Source of the DNA: Petrosia ficiformis
Lineage: Eukaryota; Porifera; Demospongiae; Haplosclerida; Petrosiidae
Assembly: GCA_947044365.1 (NCBI GenBank)
Contig: OX345636.1
Coordinates: forward strand, 2,438,001-2,502,000
Reading direction: 5' to 3'
DNA length: 64,000 nucleotides
Under the pieces are notes generated by a model. It was given only the letters and a program-made list of their open reading frames with translations, was not told where the DNA came from and ran no database searches. Both the position numbers and the translations under genes were made by a program. Positions 45,286 to 57,736 of this stretch are shown piece after piece. Each line of letters begins with the position of its first letter. The first letter of the stretch is position 1.

Positions 45286-45620
45286 CGAACCCGTGGGAAA
45301 GCAATCATAGGGATGGCCCTATGGGCCATAATAATATATATATACATATATTGAAAATATTTTAATACACACACTTATTCTGTCATTTCAATTCATGATC
45401 AGTGTTTGTACACCGCTTTTGAGCATTCTTTCCACCAGTGAAACATAACAGACCACAAGCTGGGACCAGCCATAAATTTCCCCTCAGTTTCAAGTGGTCT
45501 TTTTACTCTGAAAAACACTGCAGCTTCTGGGGGGCTGCACCACACAGACTTCCTGCTTTACGAGTATCCGTTTTTTGGCCATGCCATCACTAAACATTCA
45601 GTTATGCCACTGAAAGGAGC
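43851..45620. repeat. 2.1-kb tandem unit, copy 1 (3' end missing)
   Basis: Nearly identical to 49201-50946 for the first 1.58 kb (start TTGTCTTGTTGGTGGTCTTT). It includes a (TA)n block at 45.24-45.28 kb followed by TTCGAACCCGTGGGAAAG. After about 45430 it diverges moderately from the other copies. The short open frames within it (45127-45354 and its reverse) read through (TA)n and are not genes. Confidence 0.85.
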
Positions 45621-46156
45621 TCAGTGGAGTAGGAATAAGGGGTGCAGGGGGTGCAACTACACCCCCAATAATTTAATGAGGGAGCAGTGCACCCCCAATA
45701 ACTCTCAATAATTCGGCTGGTTATTAATCAAACAATTCAGTTCATAACCACTATTATACAAGCAATCTCATTACATTTGCACTCAGTCAGAGCAATGGAT
45801 GTCAGTATGTGCTAGTTATTATTTGAATGACTGAACAATTACAGGTGCTAATTGTCAAGCACATGTGCTCCCATCCCTAAGCCTCCTTAACAGATGGAGT
45901 TTTAAGTGTTCAGTACTAAATTACTGACTAATACTGAGTGTATTCAGACCTTTTTTACTAACTCACTGAGCTTGAAAATTGAAAGTGTGAGTGAACCTTT
46001 CTCCAAGAAACGACTGAGTAGGCCAAGGTGAAACACTGACCAGCAAACTGTATTACTACCTACTTCTCTAAAGTTCAGACACATCATTCCCATGATGATC
46101 CTCTTGGTAAGTCAGTGCTAAAAATACTTTGGTTTCCATGCCATGATTTGATCATT

Positions 46157-47150
46157 TTGCTTTTGTTATGTATAGCCGGGCACAGAAGTTGAACATGAAA
46201 GTCAAACCCAATCAGACTTTCAGTTTGAAACAGAGGAGCCTAGTACTAGTACTCAGTTAACTATCACAGTTGAAACTATCGATGAATTCGAAAAAGGTAA
46301 ACAGGAGACTGAGTGATTAGATAATTTTTTCCTCTCTTAATGATTATATATAATTATCCTAATTATGTATATATTGAGTATCTGCTGCTTATCTTTTGTA
46401 GATGGCAGTGATAATGACCAGCAAGAACAGGGTGACATTGTGGAACCAGAAGATCGCTCTACTGATCAAGAAACATGCCAAGGAATTAGCAGAGATGCCG
46501 TGTGCACAGACCTGTGCTGCTCTAGTGGAAATATAAATCAACCGACAGTTATGGCATTGCTTAAAAAGTCAAAGAGAGTTTATGGGTCTGGAGCCAATAC
46601 ACAAACAAGTCAAAATGCTATAAGTCGTTTCCATGGCTTCATTTTTGCTCATCAAAAAGCAAAGCTCTTTGTTTTTGCTGCATGAAGGCAGAACAGTTGA
46701 ATGTTTCGATGAGGAGCTCCAAAGCAGAAGCAGTATTTATGTCTACTGGATATTCAAATTGGAGAAAGGCAACAGTTTCATTCAAAGAACATGAGCTTTC
46801 TGTAGCACACCGTCATGCTATTAGTGCTCATGAATCTAGCCAGTCGACTTCTGTCAGTACCCTGCTGTCGAGTGAATTGAAAAGCAAAGGAGACGTAGCC
46901 TTCTCCAGCAACTCACAGCTTTAAAATTTCTTCTGAGACAAGGTCTTGCCATATGAAATCATCACTCTGGAGGGTCCAACTTAACAGTAATGTTGGAAAC
47001 GGTACTGAATGAAACATCATGGATAGCAACAAAAAGGTACCAGTCCCCTGAGATAGTCAACGAAATAATGAAGTTGATGGGACATAAGGTTTTGAGGTTG
47101 ATCATTAGTGGTATTCATAATGAAGATGATGCAAAATTATCCACTTGATA
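46157..47150 (+). pseudogene. hAT-type TTF zinc-finger transposase fragment
   Basis: A possible first exon piece (PGTEVEHESQTQSDFQFETE, 46178-46296, donor GTAAAC) joins in phase 1 to an exon from 46402 (DGSDNDQQEQGDIVEPEDRS). Near 46630 the frame must shift once to read the TTF-type finger: FPWLHFCSSKSKALCFCCMK. It continues STGYSNWRKATVSFKEHELS, VAHRHAI, then LKFLLRQGLAI, a TGA, and SPEIVNEIMKLMGHKVL. The order TTF finger, KFL.RQGLA, YQSPEIQNEI is that of hAT/ZMYM-like (DUF4371) proteins (known). The catalytic region and hAT dimerisation domain are missing where repeats resume at 47155. Confidence 0.65.
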
Positions 47151-47154
47151 ATAT

Positions 47155-48130
47155 GATTGGCTACAATGAATATTAACAAGTCACATATTAACAACTATTA
47201 ATGAGGTCAATATACATATTATTAACAATGTAGTCCACAGAAAGACAGACACTCTCTTTCCGGGAAACAACATGACTGCAGCTGGACTCGAACCACCGAT
47301 CTTTCGATCAGGAGGCTCAAGCTCCAACCACTAAGCCACGCTGCCCCCTTGAGCCTCCTGATCGAAATCCAGACCAATGAATACCAGGAAAAAAAAGTTA
47401 CATAACAGTTTGAAATGAACACCTCAGCTGTGTCCCATTGTTCAATTGTTCAAACACAATTAAAAGATAGATTTCTGGGGATGCCAATTGATACAACAAT
47501 AGTACAGTAAAAACAGCAAATAAATGTATTTCCTTTCCTACACAAAACCCCTTTATGGGTAGATCTACATAGTCTTGCATACATAAAGTAATCATTTTGT
47601 ATTACATGTATAATTATATAGCATTACAAGAATCAGTAAAAGCCATTAGAAAAGTTATATACATTGTTAATTAAGCTACAATTTAATAATTATAATAAAA
47701 GTGATTTTATAAGAATTACCAAATGAAAGCAGAAACAGTCAACAAACATTCAAACAGCATGTACATTCCACAACTATATTTATACATTGTACTGTAGTCA
47801 ATTTAAAATTGGTATTATCACAAATGTTCATTTCAAACTGTTATGTAACTTTTTTTTCCTGGTATTCATTGGTCTGGATTTCTTAAGCATGTTCTTAGTG
47901 AGCTGTCAATCTTGGACTATTGCAGGACTATTGCTTAGGAAGCCTTAGTGTTGCATTGTAGAAAGGGCAATCCAACAGGTGATTAAATATGCATGTTGAG
48001 CAAAGCCAAAGTTTGAAGTTCAAAATTGACATTTAAACGATTGAAATTCGAATTTGAAACATTTGCTTACACGATAGTACATGTGTGTTGTACATTTATA
48101 TTTTATGTTTCAGAGCCTTGTCACAAAGAA
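47155..48130. repeat. rearranged inverted + direct pieces of the tandem unit
   Basis: 47155-47222 is the reverse complement of 43.905-43.975 kb. 47395-47822 is the reverse complement of 44.02-44.44 kb. 47822-48130 is a direct copy of 44.41-44.70 kb. The inverted and direct halves meet at 47822 (ATCACAAATGTTCATTTCAA), giving a head-to-head junction. Confidence 0.75.
47223..47394 (-). mobile_element. tRNA-derived SINE head
   Basis: On the minus strand an A box TGGCTTAGTGG (47328-47338) and a perfect B box GGTTCGAGTCC (47284-47294) are 33 nt apart, as in tRNA genes. GCAGC before the A box can pair with GCTGC after the B box. The T stem has one mismatch. The segment interrupts the inverted copy of the tandem unit and is followed by about 60 bp of non-tRNA sequence, as in a SINE. 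A 20-bp perfect inverted repeat (47302-47321 with 47348-47367) flanks the A box region. Confidence 0.6.
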
Positions 48131-48586
48131 ATACACAATGTATATAACCCAATGACGTAGATATAGACCAATGATACATGATGTATTTTAATAAGATTCA
48201 TACCTGAAGATCAGAACCAAATGCAAAAGATATTAAACATGAAGTAAAGTGATCTTTATCTGTCAGGTATATTTATGTGTATTTCCATATAATTATATGT
48301 GAAATATAAACTTTGACTCCAAATTAAAAAATGCATGAGCTATGAATCTCATTATAAAGTGTGATAATTATGTGTCCTAATTTCAAAAAGGGACCTAGTC
48401 CTACAAAATAATTTTAATCAAACACTTATATAGCTTCAATTGCTCACCATTGCGCCATTTTGTACAGGAAGTCAATGAAATTTGGTATCCAGAAATAATT
48501 ACATGTATTATCATTAGTAGTGTACAGTAACTGAACCCGGGCCCACACGTGCCGTGACCCACTAAACACAATGTTTTTAAATATAA
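48131..48586. other. unique AT-rich segment inside the tandem array
   Basis: No gene. It replaces the middle of a tandem unit between 48130 and 48587. Confidence 0.4.
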
Positions 48587-50588
48587 TAATATATTATATA
48601 CATATATTTAAAATTTTTTAATACACACACTTATTCTGTCCTTTCAATTCATGATCAGTGTTTGTACACCGCTTTTGAGCATTAGTGTAACATAACAGAA
48701 ATAAAGCCCCAAGCAGGGCCCAGCCATACATTTCCCCTCAGTTTGGTCTTTTTACTCTGAAAAACACTTCAGCTTCTGGGGGGCTGCGCCACACAGACCC
48801 CCTGCTTTACGAGTATCAGTTTTTTGGCCCTGCCATCACCAAACATTCAGTTACGCCACTGAAATAAGCTACATGTATACTTGTGTGGACTGCTGCATGT
48901 ATATTACAAGTATCTAATAAGGATATTATGGGTGGATTTGTTTTGATCCATGAATAAATGGCTGCTAACATGAATATTACAAGTATCTAATAAGGATATT
49001 ATGGGCGATTTTGTTTTGATCCATGAATAAATGGCTGCTAACATGAGATTAATAATTAACATTTCAAAAATGAAAAAACATGTAAGCATATCAAAACCAA
49101 AAAAACACACAAACAAGATTGGGATGGTATCTTAGCGACAAAATTAAACCACTTACTGTACGTACAACAACTCATTGGCGTAGCTAGCACAAGGCCAGCC
49201 TTGTCTTGTTGGTGGTCTTTTTGGATTTGAATTTTATAAAGTGTTAATATGTATATTGACCTCATTAAAAGTTGTTAATATGTGACTTGTTAATATTCAT
49301 TGTAGCCAATCATATTATCAAGTGGATAGTGAAATTTTGAATTTAAATATCTCTCAGAAATTAATTAAAAATGTGATAATACCAATTTTAAATTGACTAC
49401 AGTACAATGTATAAATATAGTTGTGGAATGTACATGCTGTTTGCATGTTTGCTTTCATTAATTTTGGTAATTCTTATAAAATCACTTTTATTATAAATTG
49501 TAGCTTAATTAACAATGTATATAACTTTTCTAATGGCTTTTACTGATTCTTGTAATGCTATATAATTATACATGTAATACAAAATGATTACTTTATGTAT
49601 GTAAGACTATGTAGATCTACCCATAAAGGGGTTTTGTGTAGGAAAGGAAATACATTTATTTGCAGTTTTTACTGTACTATTGTATTATATCAATTGGCAT
49701 TCCCAGAAATCTATTTTTTAATTGTGTTTGGACAATTGAACACTGGGACATAGCTGAGGTGTTCATTTCAAACTGTTACGTAACTTTTTTTTCCCGGTTT
49801 TCATTGGCCTGGTTTTCTTAAGTATGTTTTTAGTGAGCTGTCAATCTTGGACGATTGCGGGACTATTGCTTAGGAAGCCTTAGTGTTGCATTGTAGAAAA
49901 GGCAATTCAACAGCTTATTAAATATGCATGTTGAGCAAAGCCAATGTTTGAAGTTCAAAATTGACATTTAAATGATTGAAATTCGAATTTGAAACATTGG
50001 TTTATACCATAGAACATGTGTTGTACATTTATATTTTATGCCTTGTCACAACCGGGCTGTCAATCTTGACACAATGTTTTTAAATATAACAAGATATATA
50101 GAGAAAAAAGTATCCCTATGACTGCTTTGTGGTGTCCATCATTCAGTAATCATGGCTAACTTTATAATGCCTGAAACACATCAGTCTATTATAGTTATTA
50201 TCTACTCTGTTTACCTTTTAAAGAACCTTGTAGAACTTAAAGAATATAATTCAGGTAGAATAGCTAGCTATTAGTTCCAGTTTCTACGTAAGTTACATAA
50301 GTGGAGGAAGTTCATTAGGAAAGGGGGGGCCACAACTATTTGTTTATGCAAACCTGAACTAATAATTATTAATGAAAAAAAGCTTCAAGTAAGTTTTAAG
50401 GGGGGCACAGTGCCCCTGGTGCCCCCCTGTTTCCACCACCTATGAGTTACACAGCTTTCTTTCTGCTGGTCTGTAGTGCTTGATCTCGCGTTCTTTTACA
50501 CACCACGTCCATTAATTGACCAAGCCCCCGGGAATGATGTAACTTCCTTAACTATGTATACAACGTATACTCGCGTAGGTGACACAAG

Positions 50589-50626
<38 letters not shown>

Positions 50627-51285
50627 CGAACCCGTGGGAAAGCAATCATAGAAATGGCCCTATGGGCCATAATAATATATATACATATATTGAAAATATT
50701 TTAATACACACACTTATTCTGTCCTTTCAATTCATGATCAGTGTTTGTACACCGCTTTTGAGCATTAGTGTAACATAACAGAAATAAAGCCCCAAGCAGG
50801 GCCCAGCCATACATTTCCCCTCAGTTTGGTCTTTTTACTCTGAAAAACACTTCAGCTTCTGGGGGGCTGCACCACACAGACCCCCTGCTTTACGAGTATC
50901 AGTTTTTTGGCCCTGCCATCACCAAACATTCAGTTACGCCACTGAAATAAGCTACATGTATACTTGTGTGGACTGCTGCATGTATATTACAAGTATCTAA
51001 TAAGGATATTATGGGTGGATTTGTTTTGATCCATGAATAAATGGCTGCTAACATGAATATTACAAGTATCTAATAAGGATATTATGGGCGATTTTGTTTT
51101 GATCCATGAATAAATGGCTGCTAACATGAGATTAATAATTAACATTTCAAAAATGAAAAAACATGTAAGCATATCAAAACCAAAAAAACACACAAACAAG
51201 ATTGGGATGGTATCTTAGCGACAAAATTAAACCACTTACTGTACGTACAACAACTCATTGGCGTAGCTAGCATAAGGCCAGCCTG
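48587..51285. repeat. 2.1-kb tandem unit: copy-end (48587-49199) plus full copy 2 (49201-51285)
   Basis: 48587-49199 matches 50680-51285 directly, ending AAGGCCAGCC in both. In the first case it runs straight into the start of the next unit, TTGTCTTGTTGG, at 49201, so the units are head-to-tail. Each unit end contains a 73-bp sequence present twice in tandem (TACAAGTATCTAATAAGGAT, at 48.90/48.98 and 50.99/51.06 kb). It closes with a degenerate arm of the foldback MITE. No ORF of substance. Confidence 0.85.
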
Positions 51286-52319
51286 GGCCGTGGCCCAGGC
51301 AATAGCAGTGGAACCCCTCTTATCTGTGCAGTGTGGGACCAAGAGGCGCCCATATCTTTGAAACTGCCCATAACTTCAAAAGCAGCTGAACTTACATGTA
51401 ACTCCGAATTGTGGTCCATATATATTGTTGAATTATGCAAATTTTGTTGGTTTGTGACATTGTAAAGAGTGCTTTGTACAACTGAATTATGAAGGGTTTA
51501 TATAGGGAACTACAGTATAATTATACGTTACATCATGATCGCGTAACGAGTGAGCATGCGCATGTGAACACGCCCCATTAAAAACGTTTTTATTTATTTG
51601 TAGTTTTTTGGCCCTGCCGTCACTAAACACTCAGTTACGACAATGATTATTATGCTTTGCAAATACCGAATTTCAGTGAATTACTGTACAAAATGATGAG
51701 CAATTTACATGTAATTGTTTTTTCATCAAAATTATTTTGAGTAAGATGGGATTAGGGAAAATTTGGTAACAATATTATGTATATTAATTATTATTATAAA
51801 TTATATAAATTTATTTTTTATGCTATACTTACTCTATTTTGACCAATCAGATTGTAGAATTCATAGGATATAAAAGGCAATAGAACAAACCATGTAGCCA
51901 ATTTTAGTGGAAAAAAAAGTTAAAAAAAGGTTTCACTATCAGATACATGTACATATGTATATACAGCACAGGAGGGAAAACATATAATTACATGTATATT
52001 ATGTATTTTAACTGATGAAATGGTAAATAGTGTAATGAATCAAAGAGCTTATGTTTATTATGTATAATGAATAGGTTAATAGTAGAGCTAAGCTTTGATT
52101 GTTTGATAACATTGATTACATTTAACTATCATGATGATGATTAATGATCTATTGCTACCATGATAGCGACCATGCGTAAACACAAAATGTGTGATGCTAG
52201 ATAAGTTTGTAGTGAATTAATGGCTAGTGAAACAGACCTTCCACCTCTGAAGGGAACAATTTAGAAGTATTTTGGCTTCCTGCTGAAGAATGGGAAACTT
52301 GTAAAAAAAAGATAGGAAG
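51286..52319. other. non-coding
   Basis: A fragment of the tandem-unit end recurs at 51.60-51.65 kb (TTTTTTGGCCCTGCCGTCAC). Otherwise nothing recognisable. Confidence 0.45.
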
Positions 52320-52502
52320 TATTTATTGTAGACTGTGGACCAAAGTATTAAACTATACAGGCAATACCTGGAACATAATGAGAGAGCGGAATTCTACCAA
52401 GTAAACAACCTTAACAAGTATCTTTGAAGTTTGTACAACAATACCATGAATCATGGTCCATGATGAAACTGGTTGACTGGATACTGGCAATGATATTACA
52501 TA

Positions 52503-53005
52503 CCATAGTTTCTCTAAAAATTCGTCATGATAGGTTTTGAGATAATAATTTTAAAAACGAATATTTAGAGTTAAAAAAAGAAAACTTTATTAAACGGAAT
52601 TAATTTTGTCCAAATTAGAGAATTTTTTTGTCAATGATTCGTGAAAATGGCCGACGTGACTCTATGTGTTGAAAGTGTTGTCAGAGGTTACCACGTCTAT
52701 AAAGAAGATTGGAGTCCTATTATTGGTGACAGATTTGGAGTTTAAGTTGAAGAAACAAACATTCATGACAGATATGCTGTTGCTGTGGTTGTGAATGATC
52801 ATATTATGGGCCATCCTCTCACTTCTCAAGTCTCAACTTCACACCACGTTGAGTTCACGTTGACGAAATGAGAGAATATTGCCGAAATTAGAAAACTTCT
52901 ATACCGTATTTTCGAAACGAATATTTAGATATACTTTAGATAATATTTTATAAAATAATTATTTATTTTCGAAATTAGAGTTGCGAATGTTTAGAGAAAT
53001 TATGG
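52503..53005. mobile_element. TA-flanked TIR element with HIRAN-like cargo, empty site known
   Basis: Ends CCATAGTTTCTCTAAAAATT and, inverted, CCATAATTTCTCTAAACATT, with TA on both sides (52501-52502, 53006-53007). The paralogous inverted sequence at 6.18-6.21 kb is uninterrupted (TTACATAACTATGATTATCA on that strand), so the 503 bp between the TA pair is an insertion. The interior has GAATATTTAGA repeats near both ends and a HIRAN-like frame. Non-autonomous: no transposase. Confidence 0.75.
52647..52833 (+). pseudogene. HIRAN-like domain fragment with premature stop
   Basis: ATG at 52647 starts MADVTLCVESVVRGYHVYKE, then DWSPIIGDRFGV, a TAA, and in the same frame VEETNIHDRYAVAVVVNDHI and MGH. 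This is the RG..VY..W.P..G......E..N..D.YAVAVV pattern of HIRAN modules, one internal stop, cut off right after the GH of the GH.PR motif. It shares the module with the 10.28-10.53 kb fragment, though the two carrier elements have different ends. Confidence 0.6.
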
Positions 53006-53589
53006 TAAATATGATTATCACTGTACCATGTACATGTATATCATCAATACATCAATTCGTATATCTGTTAGTAATTATTGTTCTTGCCCTTATCATTATT
53101 AATATTGTGATACTATCATATATTGTAACCAATATCAATCATGATAGTGATGGTACCACTATCCCTTAGCACTAGTGATGTACAATACACATCAATACAT
53201 TGATATTTTCATTCAATATCATGATATAATATTTGGTTATTTAGCTTTTGGGTGTATCAAGTGTACAGTTTAGTAACATTTTATAAATAGACATTCACAT
53301 ACCATACCCCAGTGAAAAACAATCATAAGAATAAATTTTAGAGCAATACACTATGTACATGTTTTTTTTCTTAGGATGGTTGCTTTAATATTTTCTAATC
53401 CATTGTGGTTGCTTGTTTGTTGTGTTTGTTTGTTAACCGTTTCTAAGCCTTTTGCTATATGTACATGTAGCATGCCAGGCACATCATTTTTCATGTACAC
53501 ATACATATACTGAAAGGGTCATTTTTATTGGTTAAATATACTGTAACAGTTACTAGAAGAAATATTTATTTTTGTGTTATAACTGAAAT

Positions 53590-53810
53590 GACTACATACA
53601 TATGGCCATAGCTGATGATGTGTTAATGAGGATTTCAAAATGAATTAGTTTGGTTTTAATATTGTGGATACATTGTACTAATTACCATGTTGTTCTAATT
53701 CAGTTGATTACTGAACCTTATTAACATGGTAGAAGTTTGTAATAAAACTGAACGTTTTGACTTCTTCAACAGTATCAGCTGTTGGGTTGAAACATTCAGT
53801 TTTTAGTAAT
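53590..53810. repeat. inverted copy of 5.95-6.19 kb
   Basis: ATATGGCCATAGCTGATGAT ... TTAACATGGTAGAAGTTTG matches the reverse complement of 5.95-6.14 kb. With 52320-52500 it forms a pair of blocks separated here by the HIRAN element and about 590 bp more. Confidence 0.7.
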
Positions 53811-54054
53811 TTTAGTATTAATACAACCAAAAATTCTTCCATGTTACAGGATAACATGTGTAATAAGGAGACCTAGGAGACATGAGTTGGATGAGGTATT
53901 GGAAACAAAGAATTTAGTAAGATCAGTATGGAGATACTTGTAAATATTAATACATGCAACCATAAATAGGTATAACAAAAGTGCCGAGTGAAATAAACCC
54001 TTTAGATTATCAATATACATGTAATACACATAATACACATAATACACATGTACC

Positions 54055-54177
54055 TTATCCTGGAAAGCTTCCATTTGTACTATACTCTTTAATTGGCAAA
54101 TCATCTCTTATCAGCCATCTTAGCCAGTCCAGAGGTACTTGTGAAGGGACTTTACGAACCAGATCTGTTATTTCCAT
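54055..54177 (-). CDS. 40-residue ORF, possible first exon
   Basis: CACAATGG start context at 54177. MEITDLVRKVPSQVPLDWLR then WLIRDDLPIKEYSTNGSFPG, stop TAA, immediately followed by GGTACATG. The composition looks protein-like and Trp-rich, but there is no recognised domain and no partner exon. Low confidence. Confidence 0.25.
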   Translation of the reverse strand: MEITDLVRKVPSQVPLDWLRWLIRDDLPIKEYSTNGSFPG

Positions 54178-54788
54178 TGTGGTATATAGTTATTTCCATT
54201 GAATTGAAATATCACTGGAGCTTCAAAGATTATCAACTAAATCACTTTTATTGGAACAAGGACCACCTGTAAGAATAAACACAATATGAATAATAATTGC
54301 AGGCCCTGAAACAAAATAAACTATATCCTGTCTGTAATTATACATACATACATGAACATACATGTACTAGTGTTGTTTTAGTAACGACCACTTTTAGTTA
54401 TATTTACATGTATACTGTAGTACATGTACATGTATGTCAAACTTCAGTTTAGTTATAGTTAATAAAGTCAAATAATTTTAGCCTTTCTAAAAGTGTCGTA
54501 GTACAGAAATTTTAACCAAATTAGGCCTGCATGTTATTCACTAATATTGTAATTAGTGTTGTACCTATACTGGTATAGGTAAATGTATAGGTAGTATAAG
54601 GCAGATACAAATACTTTATAGGCCAAGCTTTGAAACTACTATTTTACTATAGGAAAAGATTGATACAACAGTCAGAATCATATTTTTTGAGCTATTTCCA
54701 TCTTTTCTAGTAGGTCGTGAGTTTCATTTTCCAATGCTAAAACTTAGTGATGAACATATACTGGAAAAAGGAGTGAACACATTTTTAT

Positions 54789-54826
54789 ATAGGTATAGGT
54801 ATAGGTATAGGTATAGGTATAGGCAG
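54789..54826. repeat. (TATAGG)n hexamer repeat
   Basis: Six TATAGG units; looser TATAGGTA motifs at 54.57-54.60 kb. Confidence 0.9.
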
Positions 54827-55423
54827 TTTTAGTTGCCTATAATATCTGTATCTGAATTATAGGTACAACACTATTGTAATATGGTATACCTTACTCTTGA
54901 TATTGTGATACTACAAAATAATACTTAATTAAAGATAATTATAATCAAAATGTTTATATGTACTGAATATTGTATTGTTGTATGATGAATTGTGATTAAA
55001 GTGATTATTATTTGAAAGAACTCGATTGAATAGGTAAAATTTACATTATAATTAAGTGATCATTATAGAAAGCAACTCCGCCAAAATTAACGAGCGCTGT
55101 TGGGACAGATCCTTCATCTATGTGGCAAAGTAATAGCATACGCTCCTGGTAATAGAAACCATTTTTTTTTTCTAAATACAATATGGCAAAAGATTATAAT
55201 AATTATAACATTATATCATTGTTCGTTTATATGGTCATATAATAATGAAAACGTTTACTTCAGATGGTTTACTTTGTGTACAAAATAAAACTGTACTGGC
55301 ATGTTAGCTTTTACAATAATTATATATACAAACTAACATGTCAGTAGTTACTTATTACTTTATAACTGAAAGATTTTAGTATGATTATACTAGTCTCTTC
55401 TTTGTCTATACTATAAGTCTTAC

Positions 55424-55550
55424 ATTTTAGTCTATGTTTTATCTCAAAGAAAGAAAGATCTTCCATGAGTCTTGTGAAATGTTCTACAAAGAGAGCCTTA
55501 GAGAGGTCCTCAAAACTGCTCATGTTCGAGTCACGTGTACAGCACATGAC
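55424..55550 (-). CDS. candidate internal exon
   Basis: 127 nt between AAATTTTTAG and GTAAGA, open throughout: VMCCTRDSNMSSFEDLSKAL then FVEHFTRLMEDLSFFEIKHR. Strong splice signals on both sides and a helix-rich product suggest a real exon. No neighbour exon or family was recognised. Confidence 0.35.
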
Positions 55551-56610
55551 CTAAAAATTTGAATTAGAGAATGCTTGGAGCCAGTGCTCGATGTTGTAGC
55601 AACCACTACCCAAATTTTGTTTGCTTTGATGTAGTGCTTTGCTAGCGATAGCCATGATACAGGAGTAGTTATGTTTTGATGTGTGCAGATGTCCCCACTG
55701 GTCTTCTCAAGTCTGGAAAAACGTAACCGTAAAATTGTATATATAACCGAAACGTTTAAGCAAAAGCCTCTTGTTATTTTTTATCCTTGTATAATTTGAA
55801 GTCTGCCAGTAGCTCGTTGGAGACACCAATGTGCGTAGTTAAAGATTAGCAGGGACAACAACTGTGAGAGAATTATTATACTCACGAAGGGAAAAAAAAA
55901 ACAAAGAAAGTCACGGAAATACAGAAAAGGCACAGTGCCAGTAAAAAATATGACAATAGAGTGAGTAAGAGCGACTGAAGAGGGGATATGGGATGTGCAG
56001 GCATCAAGTAATGATACCATGTATGTTACATTGTACAGAGCGTTCTATATGTATTCACACATACTCCTGCACATGCCCTGACTACACCATACTTGGAAGC
56101 ATGTGCAAGCATATACACTTAACAGAACAATTCAGAAAACTACAAACTGAACAATTACAAATAAATGTCCTCACTAAAGAAGATGCTAGTACAGAGATAC
56201 ATGAATTATTTCTGGAAGTGAAATCAAATGTTGGAGACTTAGATATAGATGTGATAGAAATACAACGAAAGGCAGTTGACAAATTAAGGATTATAACAAC
56301 ATTAGTAGAACAATGTAAAGAAAAACTGGATACTACAATTGGACTAATAAAATGTCATACTACACAGAAAAAGGAGGTATTTCCACCCATAAATCAACTA
56401 GAGCCAGCAAATAAACGTATGAAACAACAAAGACCATTTTTTAGCACCAGAAAAAGAAGAAAAACCTGTTCAATTAGAATAGCAAAGCCAACAGGAAATG
56501 ATAAACTAATAATTGAAAGAAAATTAAACCTTCACACAAATGTTTACACAACAAGAACAACTCCACACAGTATTTTATTTATCATTAACTTACTACATAT
56601 CATACATTAG

Positions 56611-56790
56611 TAGATGTATTGTTACTAAATGTATATTATATCATACTAATGTAGATGTATTGTTACTACATGTACATGTATATTATAATGTAGATGTATT
56701 GTTACTAAATGTATATTATATCATACTAATGTAGATGTATTGTTACTACATGTATATTATATCATAATGTAAAGTGTACTGTTACTAATG
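56611..56790. repeat. ~40-bp minisatellite
   Basis: Five copies of TAGATGTATTGTTACTA(A/C)ATG..TATATTATATCATA, unit about 38-41 bp, the last degenerate. It interrupts the SWIM-PHD pseudogene. Confidence 0.85.
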
Positions 56791-57129
56791 TGTACCAGAC
56801 ATAGCTAAGAAACTTATTGAAAAAAAGTGAAAAAACTGACCCTAGCTCAACTGAATAAGCATATACCTGATAACATAATTGATATAGACACAAGTATAGT
56901 GGAAATATACATGGAAGTAGCTGCATGGGAAGAATTACAACAAATCGGTAATTTCATTACAAACTGGTACATGTACATAAGGACGTTTCATATGCTTAAT
57001 TTAGTGCATAGAAAACTATTGGAATGGTGTGCACAGTTTGCCACCTCTGTACAACAAAAAGCAACATGATTGAGTGTGATGAGTGTAGTAGATGGTTTCA
57101 TTGGTAAGGAAAAAATTATATGTAAATCA

Positions 57130-57179
<50 letters not shown>

Positions 57180-57271
57180 TGGATCAACTAGAATATTCGC
57201 TACCTTATTAATTATGCACGATAGGTGTGGCATTTTCTCCACATCACACCCACAAGTACACGACTACTAAC

Positions 57272-57493
57272 TTTAGGTTTGTGCTTGAATTGTGATTCGT
57301 CTATCTGTACAATTACACCTGGTCCTCCAAGAATGATTGGTGTATTCAATAATTTGGTAGAACAAACTTCTCTGAACCACTGATAAATGTCACATGCTGT
57401 ATCCTCTGTAATCTCAGCTTCCTTTGACATTTGAATAACTGGATATTCCCTCGTCCACCACAGCATAGCTATAATACATTTTTGTAAGCTCAA
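57272..57493 (-). pseudogene. Merlin/IS1595-like transposase fragment
   Basis: Minus-strand frame LQKCIIAMLWWTREYPVIQM, DTACDIYQWFREVC, ILGGPGVIVQIDESQFKHKP K, then a GTTAGT donor-like site at 57271. GG.G..VQIDES.F.H is the first catalytic block of ISXO2-like/Merlin DDE transposases (known), the Asp of IDES being the first catalytic residue. The second and third catalytic residues are not found downstream, so it is a fragment. It lies in the intron of the SWIM-PHD pseudogene, opposite strand. Confidence 0.6.
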
Positions 57494-57680
57494 TTTAGAC
57501 TACAATTCCTTATTGACCTTGTAGTCTTACATATACAACAAGAGATTCCATCTGATCCTGTCTGAGCTCTTTGTCTCTCAAGCATAGGAACATCTATATT
57601 AGTAGCAATTATAATTACATGTATTATAATTATAATAATGATAACTTATAAATTAACACGAAATCAACTTGCCTGGTACA

Positions 57681-57686
57681 TATATA

Positions 57687-57736
<50 letters not shown>

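Noticed and set aside
45127..45374. Frames with Ile-Tyr repeats on both strands
   Set aside because: Translation of a (TA)n microsatellite inside the tandem unit.
47284..47350. Functional tRNA gene
   Set aside because: A mismatched T stem, poor anticodon arm and repeat context favour a SINE head.
48900..49050. CRISPR-like direct repeats
   Set aside because: Only two adjacent 73-bp copies without unique spacers, in a eukaryotic repeat.
48904..49116. 70-codon frame repeated at 50987-51199
   Set aside because: Follows a 73-bp tandem duplicate within the repeat unit; duplication explains the identity.
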